Source: Novosphingobium resinovorum (GTDB taxonomy: Bacteria > Pseudomonadota > Alphaproteobacteria > Sphingomonadales > Sphingomonadaceae). From it: a DNA stretch of 64,000 nt. The notes beneath the pieces were generated by a model. The model saw only the letters and a program-made list of their open reading frames with translations. It was not told the DNA's origin and did not search any database. The stretch lies in assembly GCF_001742225.1 (NCBI RefSeq), contig NZ_CP017075.1, positions 2,542,001-2,606,000 on the forward strand, read 5' to 3'. A program made the position numbers and the translations under genes. Shown in pieces: positions 51,884 through 59,873 of the stretch (position 1 is its first letter; each line of letters begins with the position of its first letter).

Positions 51884-54628
51884 TTGACGATAAGTCTGAA
51901 TAATGGGTTGATCGGCCTGTCGGTTCTGGGAGGAACCTCGGCCTATTCATCCTATCAAAGCAGCCTCGCCTCGTCCGACAGCGTGGCGGTGACGGCGGCC
52001 AAGAAGGCGTTCACCACACCCACGACGACGGCGCCGTGGCTCGATGCCCTGGGCACCGATACTGCGACCAGCGCGCAAGTCGCGGCGGTCAAGCGGCTCG
52101 CCTCGATCATCGATGCCAATGGCGACAGTTCGCTGGAGGACCTGCCCGACGTCCAGACCGCCTTTACCGCTTACAAGGCGTTGGAAAACCTGCGTATTCT
52201 GACACAGGCGGGAACCTCCAAGACGATCTCCGCGACCGAGCGCGCGGCCTTGCAGAAGAGCTTCGCGCAAGGTCTGGCGGACCTTCAGGGCTACCTTTCG
52301 AGCGCCGATACCGACCTTCTCGAACTCGGTTTCGGATCGGTGACGAGTAGCACCCGCACCCTCGGCGTCGAGGCCCGCTACGCCACCGGCGCGGTTGCCG
52401 GCACCGGCGTTTCGACCACCCGCGCGGCCCCGGTCGAGGGTATGACGGGCAGTGAAATTTTTCAGGTGACCCTGACCCGCGGCACCACCAGCGAGGTCGT
52501 CAGCGTCGATCTTTCCCAGACGAGCACACAGCCCCCGACGCTTGATTCGGTCGCCGCCGCGCTCAATGCCGCGATCGGCGCGAAGATCGCCACGAACGCC
52601 AGCGGCACGCCTATTCTCGACGCCGAGGGCAATACGACCTCGCAGTGGAAGTCGCATTTCACGGTCGAGAAGACCGACGGCAAGTGGGGCCTCACCTTCA
52701 ACCCCGCAGGCATCGAGAAAGTCTCGATCGATCAGGTCGCGGCGGGCGATGCGCTGATGGTGGCGAGCGGCGAGACGGCGACGATCTCGGGCACCAAGTC
52801 GCCCACCTCGGCCAATGTCTACCGCATCGAGGATCTGGCCGGATCGCTGACCTGGGAGCGGCTGAGCAAGATCAACGCCGTGGATACCGACGCCACCGCC
52901 CGCACCGCCGCGAGCGCGGCCGCCACCGCCAAGTCCACCAAGACCGAACTGGCCAAGAACGCCGACTACACCGTCGTTTCGGCGACCGCCGCCAATGCCA
53001 TCGCCACCGACGCGGACGGCTATAGCTACATCGTCGGCACCACCGCCGGCGACATGGGCACGCAGACCGGCGACGGCACCGACGACCTGTTCCTCACCAA
53101 AGTGGACAGCGAGGGCACGGTGGTCTGGCAGCGCAATCTCGGCGCGGCAGGCACCGCCTCGGGCGCGGCGGTGACGATCGCGCCCAACGGAGAGATCGTC
53201 GTTGCGGGCACCGTCTCGGGCGCATTCAACGGCAGCGACGATACCCAGACCGACCTCCTCGTCAGCCGCTTCAGCACCAAGGGCGAGGAGCTTTCGAGCA
53301 CCGCGATCCGTCAGGTCGGCAACGAGACCGCCAGCGCGGTTACGGTCGGCAATGACGGCTCGATCTACATCGCCGGGCGCGCCTCTACCGGGGGCGGCGA
53401 CGCGGTGATCGTCCGGCTCGACGCGGCGGGCAAGATGCAGGAGCGGCGCACCATCGACAGCGGCGGGTCGGACTCGATCTCGGCCCTCGCCATCGATGGG
53501 GACGGCAATCTGCTGGCGCTGACCAACGAGAAAGGCGTCGCCACCTTGCGCAAGATCGCCGCCGGATCGCTGGGCACGGACCTCGGCTCGGTGGCGCTGG
53601 GCAACGCCTCGGCCAAGGCGATCGCGGTGTCGGACAGCGGCCAGATCGCCGTCGTCGGCACCACCAGCGCGGCGCTGAACGGCGCGCAGGTCAACGGCCT
53701 CTCCGGCGGAACCGACGCCTTCGTCACCCTGATCGAGCCGGATTTCTCCACCACCCTCACCAGCTACATCGGCACCGACAGCGCCGATCAGGCGGACAGC
53801 GTCGCCTATCTGAACGGCGCGCTCTATGTCGGCGGGCGCACGGCGGGGACGCTGGGCGGGACCAGGTCGGGCAGCGTGGACGGCTTCGTCGCGCGGATCG
53901 ATCCCGCCGACGGCTCGGTGCAGACGGTCTCGCAATGGGGCCAGCGCAGCAGCGCCGTGGAGCCGGTGCGCATCACCGCCGTCGCGGGCGGGGCGACCAG
54001 CGGCCTCGGCGCGCTTGGCCTGCACCGCGGCGTGCTCAACCAGCAGAGCACCGGCGACCTCGTGGCCGAGACCTCGCTGCGGGTGGGCGACAGCTTCAAG
54101 ATCAGCGTCGACGGCGAGACCGCGCGCACCGTCACCATCGAGAAGGGCGAGACGATGACCAGCCTCGCCGCCAAGATCCGCAAGATCACCGGCACCGACG
54201 CGACTATCACCACGCCCTTCACCGACGGCGCCTCCAGCCTCAAGATCGACGTGAAATCCGGCCACACGCTGGAACTGATCGCGGGCGCGGACGGCAAGGA
54301 CGCGCTGGGCAAGCTGGGCCTCGATCCGATCCGCCTCGTGCCCTCCAAGGTGCTCGATCCGAAAGCCGCCAAGGTGACGCCGGGGGGGCGCTTCAACCTG
54401 AACTTGTCCAGCGCGCTGACGCTGACCGACGCCACCACAGCAGGCACCGCGCTTTCCCGGGTCAAGAGCGCGCTGTCGATGATCCAGTCGGCCTATCGCT
54501 CGCTCTACTGGGATTCGGGCAAGGCGGCGATCGTCGACGGCACCATTTCCGGCAGCGGCGGCAGTGCCTACCAGCAGGCCAAGCTCGCCAGCTATCAGGC
54601 GGCGCTCTCGCGCCTCACCGGTTCCTAA
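51884..54628 (+). CDS. FlaEY-like beta-propeller protein
   Basis: 914 residues from a TTG at 51884, chosen because GAGG lies six bases upstream and the previous frame is antisense to fliG. The N-terminal 60 residues resemble flagellar export substrates (LSVLGGTSAYSSYQSSLASS). The centre (about 380-700) holds five or six repeats of the SBBP type (AVTIAPNGEIVVAGT, AVTVGNDGSIYIAGR, AIAVSDSGQIAVVGT, SVAYLNGALYVGGR), probably a propeller. The C-terminal part (about 720-880) has a flagellin-hook IN-like segment (TMTSLAAKIRKITGTDATI). Similar proteins next to flagellar genes in Caulobacter are called regulatory protein FlaEY. No signal peptide. It heads a + strand pair with flgB. Confidence 0.6.
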   Translation: MTISLNNGLIGLSVLGGTSAYSSYQSSLASSDSVAVTAAKKAFTTPTTTAPWLDALGTDTATSAQVAAVKRLASIIDANGDSSLEDLPDVQTAFTAYKALENLRILTQAGTSKTISATERAALQKSFAQGLADLQGYLSSADTDLLELGFGSVTSSTRTLGVEARYATGAVAGTGVSTTRAAPVEGMTGSEIFQVTLTRGTTSEVVSVDLSQTSTQPPTLDSVAAALNAAIGAKIATNASGTPILDAEGNTTSQWKSHFTVEKTDGKWGLTFNPAGIEKVSIDQVAAGDALMVASGETATISGTKSPTSANVYRIEDLAGSLTWERLSKINAVDTDATARTAASAAATAKSTKTELAKNADYTVVSATAANAIATDADGYSYIVGTTAGDMGTQTGDGTDDLFLTKVDSEGTVVWQRNLGAAGTASGAAVTIAPNGEIVVAGTVSGAFNGSDDTQTDLLVSRFSTKGEELSSTAIRQVGNETASAVTVGNDGSIYIAGRASTGGGDAVIVRLDAAGKMQERRTIDSGGSDSISALAIDGDGNLLALTNEKGVATLRKIAAGSLGTDLGSVALGNASAKAIAVSDSGQIAVVGTTSAALNGAQVNGLSGGTDAFVTLIEPDFSTTLTSYIGTDSADQADSVAYLNGALYVGGRTAGTLGGTRSGSVDGFVARIDPADGSVQTVSQWGQRSSAVEPVRITAVAGGATSGLGALGLHRGVLNQQSTGDLVAETSLRVGDSFKISVDGETARTVTIEKGETMTSLAAKIRKITGTDATITTPFTDGASSLKIDVKSGHTLELIAGADGKDALGKLGLDPIRLVPSKVLDPKAAKVTPGGRFNLNLSSALTLTDATTAGTALSRVKSALSMIQSAYRSLYWDSGKAAIVDGTISGSGGSAYQQAKLASYQAALSRLTGS

Positions 54629-54639
54629 GGAGGCACCCG

Positions 54640-55065
54640 ATGTCCACCCTCCCCCCCCTGTTCGACGGCATGGGCCGCGCCATGAAGTCCATGGCCGAAC
54701 GCCAGCGTGTCATCGCCGAGAACGTCGCCAACTCCGAGACGCCCGGCTACAAGGCCCGCACGGTCGAGGCGCCGGACTTCTCATCGCTGGTGGACGGCCA
54801 ACTGGGCTCGAGCGGCACGCCGCATGTGGTGCGCCCGCATGTTGAACTCTCGGGCAGCATGACCGCGCTGGGCGCCAGGGCCCCGCAGGCGGGCGGGCGG
54901 ATCGTCCTCGACGGCAATACCAGCGAGACCAAGCCGGACGGCAACAACGTGACGCTGGAAGACCAGCTCCTGTCGCTGGGGCAGGTCCAGCAGGACTATG
55001 CGGCGATGACCAACCTCTATCGCAAGCAGATGGCGCTGATGACGACGGCGGTGGGCAAGGGATGA
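54640..55065 (+). CDS. flgB: Flagellar proximal rod protein FlgB
   Basis: 141 residues, normal for FlgB. AAGGAGG precedes the ATG, an excellent site. The rod-protein signature RQRVIAENVANSETPGYKAR (about 22-41) is present and the C-terminus has the amphipathic heptad helix (LLSLGQVQQDYAAMTNLYRKQMALM, in part). It is separated from flgC and fliE, its usual partners, which lie on the opposite strand at the window end. Eleven bp separate it from the flaEY-like gene. Confidence 0.94.
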   Translation: MSTLPPLFDGMGRAMKSMAERQRVIAENVANSETPGYKARTVEAPDFSSLVDGQLGSSGTPHVVRPHVELSGSMTALGARAPQAGGRIVLDGNTSETKPDGNNVTLEDQLLSLGQVQQDYAAMTNLYRKQMALMTTAVGKG

Positions 55066-55071
55066 CCTGCA

Positions 55072-55202
55072 TCCTCCCCGTTGCGCAGCAATGGGGAGGG
55101 GGACCGCCGACGCAGTCGGTGGTGGAGGGGCAGCGCGCTCGAAGCCCCCTCCGTGAGTCGCTGCGCGACTGCCGCCTCCGCATCGCTTCGCGACAGGGAG
55201 GA
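55072..55202 (+). repeat. 131-bp intergenic palindromic repeat, copy C
   Basis: Same orientation as copy A. It starts TCCTCCCCGTTGCGCAGC seven bp after the flgB stop. Ends AGGGAGGA. The inner part differs most from A and B (insertion of CAGCGCGCTCGAAG). Confidence 0.82.
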
Positions 55203-55610
55203 ATGAGCCGACACTTAAAGGATGTGCCTTGGCGAGCAGAAAATTCGCCCTCTCATCCCCAATTTCGCATCCATTTCGGACCTTGCAGCGTTACCCTGCA
55301 AACCCACAGATTCCGCCGTTTTGAGCATCCACACCCCGGTTTTGCGGAGGGCAAGTGCCCGGATTGCGCAAGAAATGCGAAATTTTAAGGATATCGCAAG
55401 GCAGTAAGCGCCAATTCCCAAGTTCCGCCAATCAAGCGGCGGTCGCGAAAAAGACCCGATTCGGCAGAACCCTCCGAATGGGCGCATTGACCGGGAAGGT
55501 CGGACATGAAAAGTCCCGGCCATCCCCAGAATGGAACAAGATCTGCGATGAACGACAAGTTGCCCGAATTAAGCGATCGGGCCGGTCCACGGCAAGTAAC
55601 GGAGGCGGCG
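55203..55610. other. AT-richer intergenic region before the XRE-type gene
   Basis: About 400 bp with lower GC than the surrounding genes and no persuasive coding frame (a 61-codon frame at 55222 lacks a ribosome site). It probably carries the promoter of the gene at 55611. Confidence 0.4.
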
Positions 55611-56708
55611 ATGACGACAATCGATTACCATCGCACGCTCGTGTTCCCGAACCGCATCCGCAAGTTCCGCAAGCAACTCAATATCGGCAGCCTTCTGGAA
55701 TTGTCGGAGCGGCTTTCGGGAATAACCTATATCCGCCTCTCCAAAATCGAGCGGGGAGAGATTTTCGCCCGGGCCGACGAACTGCGTGATCTCGGCCGCG
55801 CGCTTGGCGTGGACCCGGTGGAACTGCTGATCGACGTCGATGCCCCAGGTTTCGACGTCGCCGCATGGGCGGAACCTCTCCACGGCCCCGCCCCTGCCGA
55901 CCCTGAGGGCGAACTGCGCGCGGTGCTGCTCGCCGCCGCCCTGCGCGCGCGGCGCGGCGGCGATCCGGCGCTGACGATCGCGGTGCTCGAAAGCGAATAT
56001 GGCATTGCCCCGGTGGTACTGTCGCGGATCGAGAATGCGCTCAAGCCGCTGGAACGCTGGAACGAGGACGTGCGGGCCGCCCTGCGCCGCCTGTTCGGCG
56101 CGCCCGACGACAAGGCGCTAATGGCCGAGGTCGAGGCGCTCCACGCCGCCGGGGACCTCGACGCGGTGCTGCCGATGGTCGCCAACCCCGAGATCCGCCT
56201 CACCAAGTCGCGCACGCGCATCGCAGCGCTGAAGGACGAACTGAGCGGCGGCGCGCCTGAGGTTGCTGCTCCTGTAGCAGCACGGGCAACGATTCCAACT
56301 CCGGCGCCGAAGATCGAGCCTATGGCTCCCGACCACGCCGCGACCCTGCGCCTGCTTCCCGTCCTCGGCACCCCCCTGCCCGGCGGCCTGATCGCGCCAA
56401 CCCCGACCGGCGCCGAGGTCGAGGCGCCGCGCAGCGCGGGTCCGCGCGCCTATGGCCTGCGCCTCGGCCGCCCGACGCTGGGCGCGGGACTACCCGGCCG
56501 CGCTACCTTGGTGGTGGACCCCGACCGCTACCCCGCCACCGGCGGCCTCGCCGTCGTGCGCGAGGGTGAGGCGCTGCGCGTCCTCTCCGTCGCCGCCGAC
56601 CGGAACGGCCGCATGCTCGGCTATTCGCAAAGCCCCGATCTGGAAGTGATCCTCGACACCCTCGCCCCGGCCGACGTCGCGGCGGTGCTCTCGGCGGTGT
56701 TCGAGTAA
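55611..56708 (+). CDS. XRE-type helix-turn-helix regulator with two HTH-like units and a C-terminal domain
   Basis: 365 residues from an ATG at 55611, chosen because of a perfect GGAGG six bases upstream; ATGs at 55506 and 55548 lack one. The first HTH (about 14-72; RIRKFRKQLN, YIRLSKIERGEIFARADEL) is Cro/CI-like. A second, diverged copy (about 100-160; ESEYGIAPVVLSRIENALKPLERW) follows. After a Pro/Ala-rich hinge (about 225-270) comes a beta-rich tail (about 290-365; GLPGRATLVVDPDRYPATGGLAVVREG) that resembles a degenerate S24/CI peptidase fold. I know no assigned name. It precedes the SatD-like gene by 121 bp, in the same direction, and may regulate it or flagellar genes. Confidence 0.75.
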   Translation: MTTIDYHRTLVFPNRIRKFRKQLNIGSLLELSERLSGITYIRLSKIERGEIFARADELRDLGRALGVDPVELLIDVDAPGFDVAAWAEPLHGPAPADPEGELRAVLLAAALRARRGGDPALTIAVLESEYGIAPVVLSRIENALKPLERWNEDVRAALRRLFGAPDDKALMAEVEALHAAGDLDAVLPMVANPEIRLTKSRTRIAALKDELSGGAPEVAAPVAARATIPTPAPKIEPMAPDHAATLRLLPVLGTPLPGGLIAPTPTGAEVEAPRSAGPRAYGLRLGRPTLGAGLPGRATLVVDPDRYPATGGLAVVREGEALRVLSVAADRNGRMLGYSQSPDLEVILDTLAPADVAAVLSAVFE

Positions 56709-56747
56709 GGGCGACGCATTCACGGCGCTCGCGATTCGTAACCCGTT

Positions 56748-56813
56748 TTTGGGGTAATTCCTCAATTATACCGAGTTTGGGTTAAAAACTTAATTGACCC
56801 TTTTTTGGGTTAA
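56748..56813 (+). promoter_or_regulatory. Three TTTGGGTTAA repeats at exact 28-bp spacing
   Basis: Copies begin at 56748 (TTTGGGGTAA, one mismatch), 56776 and 56804 (both exact). Inverted relatives TAACCC (56739-56744) and TTAATTGACCC (56790-56800) lie among them. The block is AT-rich against a GC-rich background and ends 16 bp before the SatD-like ATG, so it is probably an operator array. Confidence 0.75.
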
Positions 56814-56829
56814 TGCCATCACCGCGTTC

Positions 56830-57531
56830 ATGGCTTCCTCCCCCTCCTTCCATGCCGTCCTCATGGGCGATCTCGTGGGGAGCGAGCGGCATGCGGACCC
56901 CCGGGACCTGCATGCCCGGTTCAATGCCGCGATCGACCGCCAGAACAAGGCCCTTGCCGCCGACATGGCCTCGCCATTGACGATAACGCTCGGCGACGAA
57001 TTCCAGGGCCTGTTCACCTCGCTGGTAGCTGCCGCGCAAGCCGCGCGCGAGATCCGCTTCGAGTTGCTGGGCAAGGACATCGACTGCCGTTTCGTGATCG
57101 GCAGCATCGATCTTAGAACACCGGTCAATTCCCGGCGCGCCTGGAACATGATGGGGCCGGGCTTCGCCGACGCGCGGGAACGTCTGGGGGAAAAGCGCTC
57201 TGCGAGCCGTTATCGCTTCTCCTTCCCGCAGTACGAGCTTCTCGAAACCCTGCTGGAAGCAAGCGGCGCAAGCCTGACCGCCATCGAACGCAGGTGGTCG
57301 CAGGCCCAGCGCGGCGATATCGTCAAGCTGCTGGCCGGGGCCTCGGTCGCCGAAGTGGCGCACGCCCGCAATGTCAGCGTACACAACGTCTACAAAGTGC
57401 GAAGCGCAGGCGACTTCGAGCTGTATGTTATCCAGTGGGCCGCCATTCACAAGGCGCTCGCCGAACTTGACCATCGATACCGATTGCCGGGGGCCGACAA
57501 ATGGGGTGCGCATTCCTTTACACCGCAGTAG
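56830..57531 (+). CDS. SatD-like protein with C-terminal helix-turn-helix
   Basis: 233 residues from an ATG at 56830 (no clear ribosome site; a TTG at 56794 would run through the repeats). The N-terminus FHAVLMGDLVGSER (about 7-20) and TITLGDEFQGLF (about 53-64) are the signatures of the SatD family, whose biochemical function is unknown and whose name comes from a streptococcal acid-tolerance and secretion locus. Residues about 155-195 (DIVKLLAGASVAEVAHARNV) look like a helix-turn-helix. The next gene overlaps it by 31 bp in another frame. Combined with the upstream repeats, this suggests an autoregulated sensor or effector. Confidence 0.75.
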   Translation: MASSPSFHAVLMGDLVGSERHADPRDLHARFNAAIDRQNKALAADMASPLTITLGDEFQGLFTSLVAAAQAAREIRFELLGKDIDCRFVIGSIDLRTPVNSRRAWNMMGPGFADARERLGEKRSASRYRFSFPQYELLETLLEASGASLTAIERRWSQAQRGDIVKLLAGASVAEVAHARNVSVHNVYKVRSAGDFELYVIQWAAIHKALAELDHRYRLPGADKWGAHSFTPQ

Positions 57532-57917
57532 CCCTGATACTGCTGACTTGGGTGGGCAACCTGATCTGCCGGGGGATCTTCCACCTCAGCGGCCTGAAGG
57601 ATTCCATCGCGCATCTTTCTACCCCGGCGCACAACGCGGGCCGCTGGATCGGCGTATTCGAACGGCTGATCCTGGCCACGGGGATCATCGTCCATAGCTG
57701 GGAGATCCTTGCCGCCGTGATCGCGCTCAAGACCGTCGCGCGCTTCAAGGACATGGACGAGCGCAATTTCGCCGAATACTTCCTGGTCGGATCGCTGTTC
57801 AGCATCTTGTGGACGATGCTGGTGACGAGCGCGTGGATCGCATATGACCACAACGCGGGGATCGACTTGCGCAAACACACCGAGCAATGGCTCGGAATTC
57901 AGGCCGGGAAGGGCTGA
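57501..57917 (+). CDS. Small membrane protein paired with SatD (DUF3307 C-terminal-like)
   Basis: 138 residues from an ATG at 57501, with a G-rich tract just upstream, overlapping the SatD-like gene by 31 bp. Three or four membrane helices (about 2-24, 48-72, 90-115). The segment GRWIGVFERLILATGIIV, followed by LAAVIALKTVARF and EYFLVGSLFSILW, matches what I recall of the second half of DUF3307 membrane proteins, which are often encoded next to SatD. The N-terminal half of that family is missing, so this is a short form. The overlap implies tightly linked expression and possibly a complex. Confidence 0.7.
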   Translation: MGCAFLYTAVALILLTWVGNLICRGIFHLSGLKDSIAHLSTPAHNAGRWIGVFERLILATGIIVHSWEILAAVIALKTVARFKDMDERNFAEYFLVGSLFSILWTMLVTSAWIAYDHNAGIDLRKHTEQWLGIQAGKG

Positions 57918-57931
57918 CCGGGGATCGTCTT

Positions 57932-59074
57932 TCAGAACGTGCCGCAGTTGCCCGGTGCCTTGCGGCCGGCGAAGCGGGCGTCGATCCAGTCCAGCATCGC
58001 CGCCGCATCGCTGCGCGCGACGGTCTCGTGCCGGCCCCCCTGTATCGACATGAAGCGCACGGTCCTGCCCCGCCTGCAGGCGAGGCGGGCGAAGTCGCGC
58101 ACCACGGCCGGGGCGACGATCGTGTCCGCCGTTCCGGTCGCGATCAGGGCGGGGACCGGGATCGCCGCTGCCGAGGGACTGTTTGCGCGCATCATGCGGC
58201 CCCACGGCTGCTGCCGGGATAAATCGAGCCTGGCGATCGCCCGCTGGGCAATGGCGATGCCGACGATGGTGCCCAGCTTGGGCCGGGCGTCGAAGCGCAC
58301 GCAGTTGTTGTCGGCGAGCCGCATCATCACGCGCTGGACCGAGGCCGACCCGAACGTCGCCATGGGCGCGCCGTAGAGCCGCGACCAGCTGGTCGCCGTA
58401 TAGGCGATCAACAGGGCGCGCACGCGCGGGTCGCTGCCTTCCGTCAAGTTGCGGGCAAGGTCGGTCGGCGGCACCACCGCGACGATCCCCGCCAGCTGCA
58501 GCTCGGGCGCGTAGCGTGCCTGGATCTGGCCGGACCACAAGGCTGCGTGGCCGCCTTGCGATTCCCCCCAGAGCGCGAAGCGGGTGCCGCTCGCCGCCGC
58601 CGGGATGCGACGCGCCGCGCGCACCGCATCGAGGGTGGAACGGCCCTCGCTCACGCCGATCAGCACCGGATGCACGCCTTCCGACCCCAGCCCCGGATAG
58701 TCGGGCGCGACCACGGTATAACCGCGGGCGAGGGCGTCCTTCAGGCCGGGGATCACGGTGAAGTTGTCGTCCCCCAGCGACGGCGCGCAGCGGCGCGCGA
58801 TGCCGACCAGCCCGTGCGTCCAGGCGATGACCGGCCGGGCGGGAGCAGCGGGAGCGGGGGCAGCGGGGGCGACGACCATGCCGGTCACCGCGAGGGGCCG
58901 GTCTTTGTCGTCACGGGTCCAGTAGCGGATGCGCCAGGCCTTCATGCCGGCAGGCGCGGTGGCGACCGGATCGGCCGCGATCAGCGTGCCCGCAGGCTGC
59001 GCCCGCGCCGTCGAAGCGGTGAATGCCATGGCCGCCGCCAGCAGCAGAACCGGTTTCCCGCAGATACCGCCCAT
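57932..59074 (-). CDS. Secretory lipase-type alpha/beta hydrolase
   Basis: 380 residues from an ATG at 59074 with AAGGAG eight bases upstream; an upstream GTG at 59113 is less likely. Signal peptide about 1-26 (LLAAAMAFTASTARA). WTHGLVGIARRCAPS (about 89-103) and VAPDYPGLGSEGVHP (about 122-136) are typical of the LIP family; the nucleophile is in GESQGGHAAL (about 171-180), the acid in ATGTADTIV and the histidine in GGRHETV. Secreted or periplasmic. It is convergent with the SatD pair and unrelated to flagella. Confidence 0.88.
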   Translation of the reverse strand: MGGICGKPVLLLAAAMAFTASTARAQPAGTLIAADPVATAPAGMKAWRIRYWTRDDKDRPLAVTGMVVAPAAPAPAAPARPVIAWTHGLVGIARRCAPSLGDDNFTVIPGLKDALARGYTVVAPDYPGLGSEGVHPVLIGVSEGRSTLDAVRAARRIPAAASGTRFALWGESQGGHAALWSGQIQARYAPELQLAGIVAVVPPTDLARNLTEGSDPRVRALLIAYTATSWSRLYGAPMATFGSASVQRVMMRLADNNCVRFDARPKLGTIVGIAIAQRAIARLDLSRQQPWGRMMRANSPSAAAIPVPALIATGTADTIVAPAVVRDFARLACRRGRTVRFMSIQGGRHETVARSDAAAMLDWIDARFAGRKAPGNCGTF

Positions 59075-59148
59075 CAGGCCGCTCCTTCCCGAAACAGACT
59101 GCGGCCTTAGCACGCCGGAGGGCGGCGGGGCTCCCGAAATTTACCCGC

Positions 59149-59589
59149 TCAAAACTCCCCATTGAGCGAAATCGGCGTCGTCAGGTCCGCGCGGGCAAGG
59201 GTGCCGCTCGCCCCGTAGGCGTAGGCGCGATTGCCGGTCAGGCGCTTGGCCTCGGACGCAATCGCGCCCATCAGGTCGGCCGACAGCTCGATGTGGCGTT
59301 CCAGCAGCGCGGCGTTGACCATCGAGGCGGCGCGCAGCTCGCCCAGCGCTTCGGTGAAGCTCTCGCGCAAGGGGGCGTCCAGCTGCGCGGTCCAGCCCGG
59401 CTCCTGCCGCGTCACGCGGGCGAGGCGTTCCTCCAGCGTGCCCACGAGCCGCGCCTTGGCCGAGGCCAGCTCGGCCAGGTCGAGCGCGCGGATGCCGCTC
59501 TCCAGCGCGCGCGTCTCCTCGCGCATCACTGACGAAAGCGAGGTCATGACTTCGATGATGGCGGCGGCGGTCTCGTTGTCACTCGGCAT
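59149..59589 (-). CDS. FlgN-like flagellar chaperone
   Basis: 146 residues, mostly long helices (VMTSLSSVMREETRALESG, in part), without signal peptide. The helical pattern, size and place directly after flgJ fit FlgN-type chaperones of FlgK/FlgL in alphaproteobacteria. The C-terminal 30 residues (YAYGASGTLARADL) are probably unstructured. It overlaps flgJ by 11 bp. Sequence conservation in this family is low, so position carries much of the assignment. Confidence 0.7.
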   Translation of the reverse strand: MPSDNETAAAIIEVMTSLSSVMREETRALESGIRALDLAELASAKARLVGTLEERLARVTRQEPGWTAQLDAPLRESFTEALGELRAASMVNAALLERHIELSADLMGAIASEAKRLTGNRAYAYGASGTLARADLTTPISLNGEF

Positions 59590-59872
59590 TGGTCGCGCCC
59601 TGCAGGCGGATGATCTGCGCCTCGACCGCAGAGGCGATGCCGAGGCCCTTGCCGGACGCGATGGAGTTGCCGATCTGCTCGGCCAGGATGCCGCGAAACA
59701 TCTCCTCGCCGTGGCCGCCGGAGAACTGCTCGTCCTGCTCCACGGTTTCCATCATGATCTTGGTGATTTGCCCTGCGAAGACGCCCTCGAACTGGCGCGC
59801 CACCGCCGCCGGGCTGCGATCCTGCGAGATGACGCGCGCCTGCGTCGGATAGGTATTGATCGGATCGCTCAT
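59579..59872 (-). CDS. flgJ: Rod-binding protein (FlgJ N-terminal type)
   Basis: 97 residues. The rod-binding domain (about 20-75) has VARQFEGVFAGQITKIMMETV and GGHGEEMFRGILAEQIGNSIA, diagnostic of the FlgJ N-terminal half. The muramidase half of enterobacterial FlgJ is absent, as usual in alphaproteobacteria (CheL-like). It lies 1 bp after flgI. Confidence 0.9.
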   Translation of the reverse strand: MSDPINTYPTQARVISQDRSPAAVARQFEGVFAGQITKIMMETVEQDEQFSGGHGEEMFRGILAEQIGNSIASGKGLGIASAVEAQIIRLQGATNAE

Positions 59873-59873
59873 C

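Noticed and set aside
51947..54265. 772-codon open frame antisense to the FlaEY-like gene
   Set aside because: Shadow of a real coding sequence; low-complexity Gly/Arg/Asp composition and no start signal.
56748..56813. CRISPR-like or iteron origin
   Set aside because: Only three 10-bp copies in a short promoter region of a chromosomal gene; an operator array is simpler, and there is no replication gene nearby.
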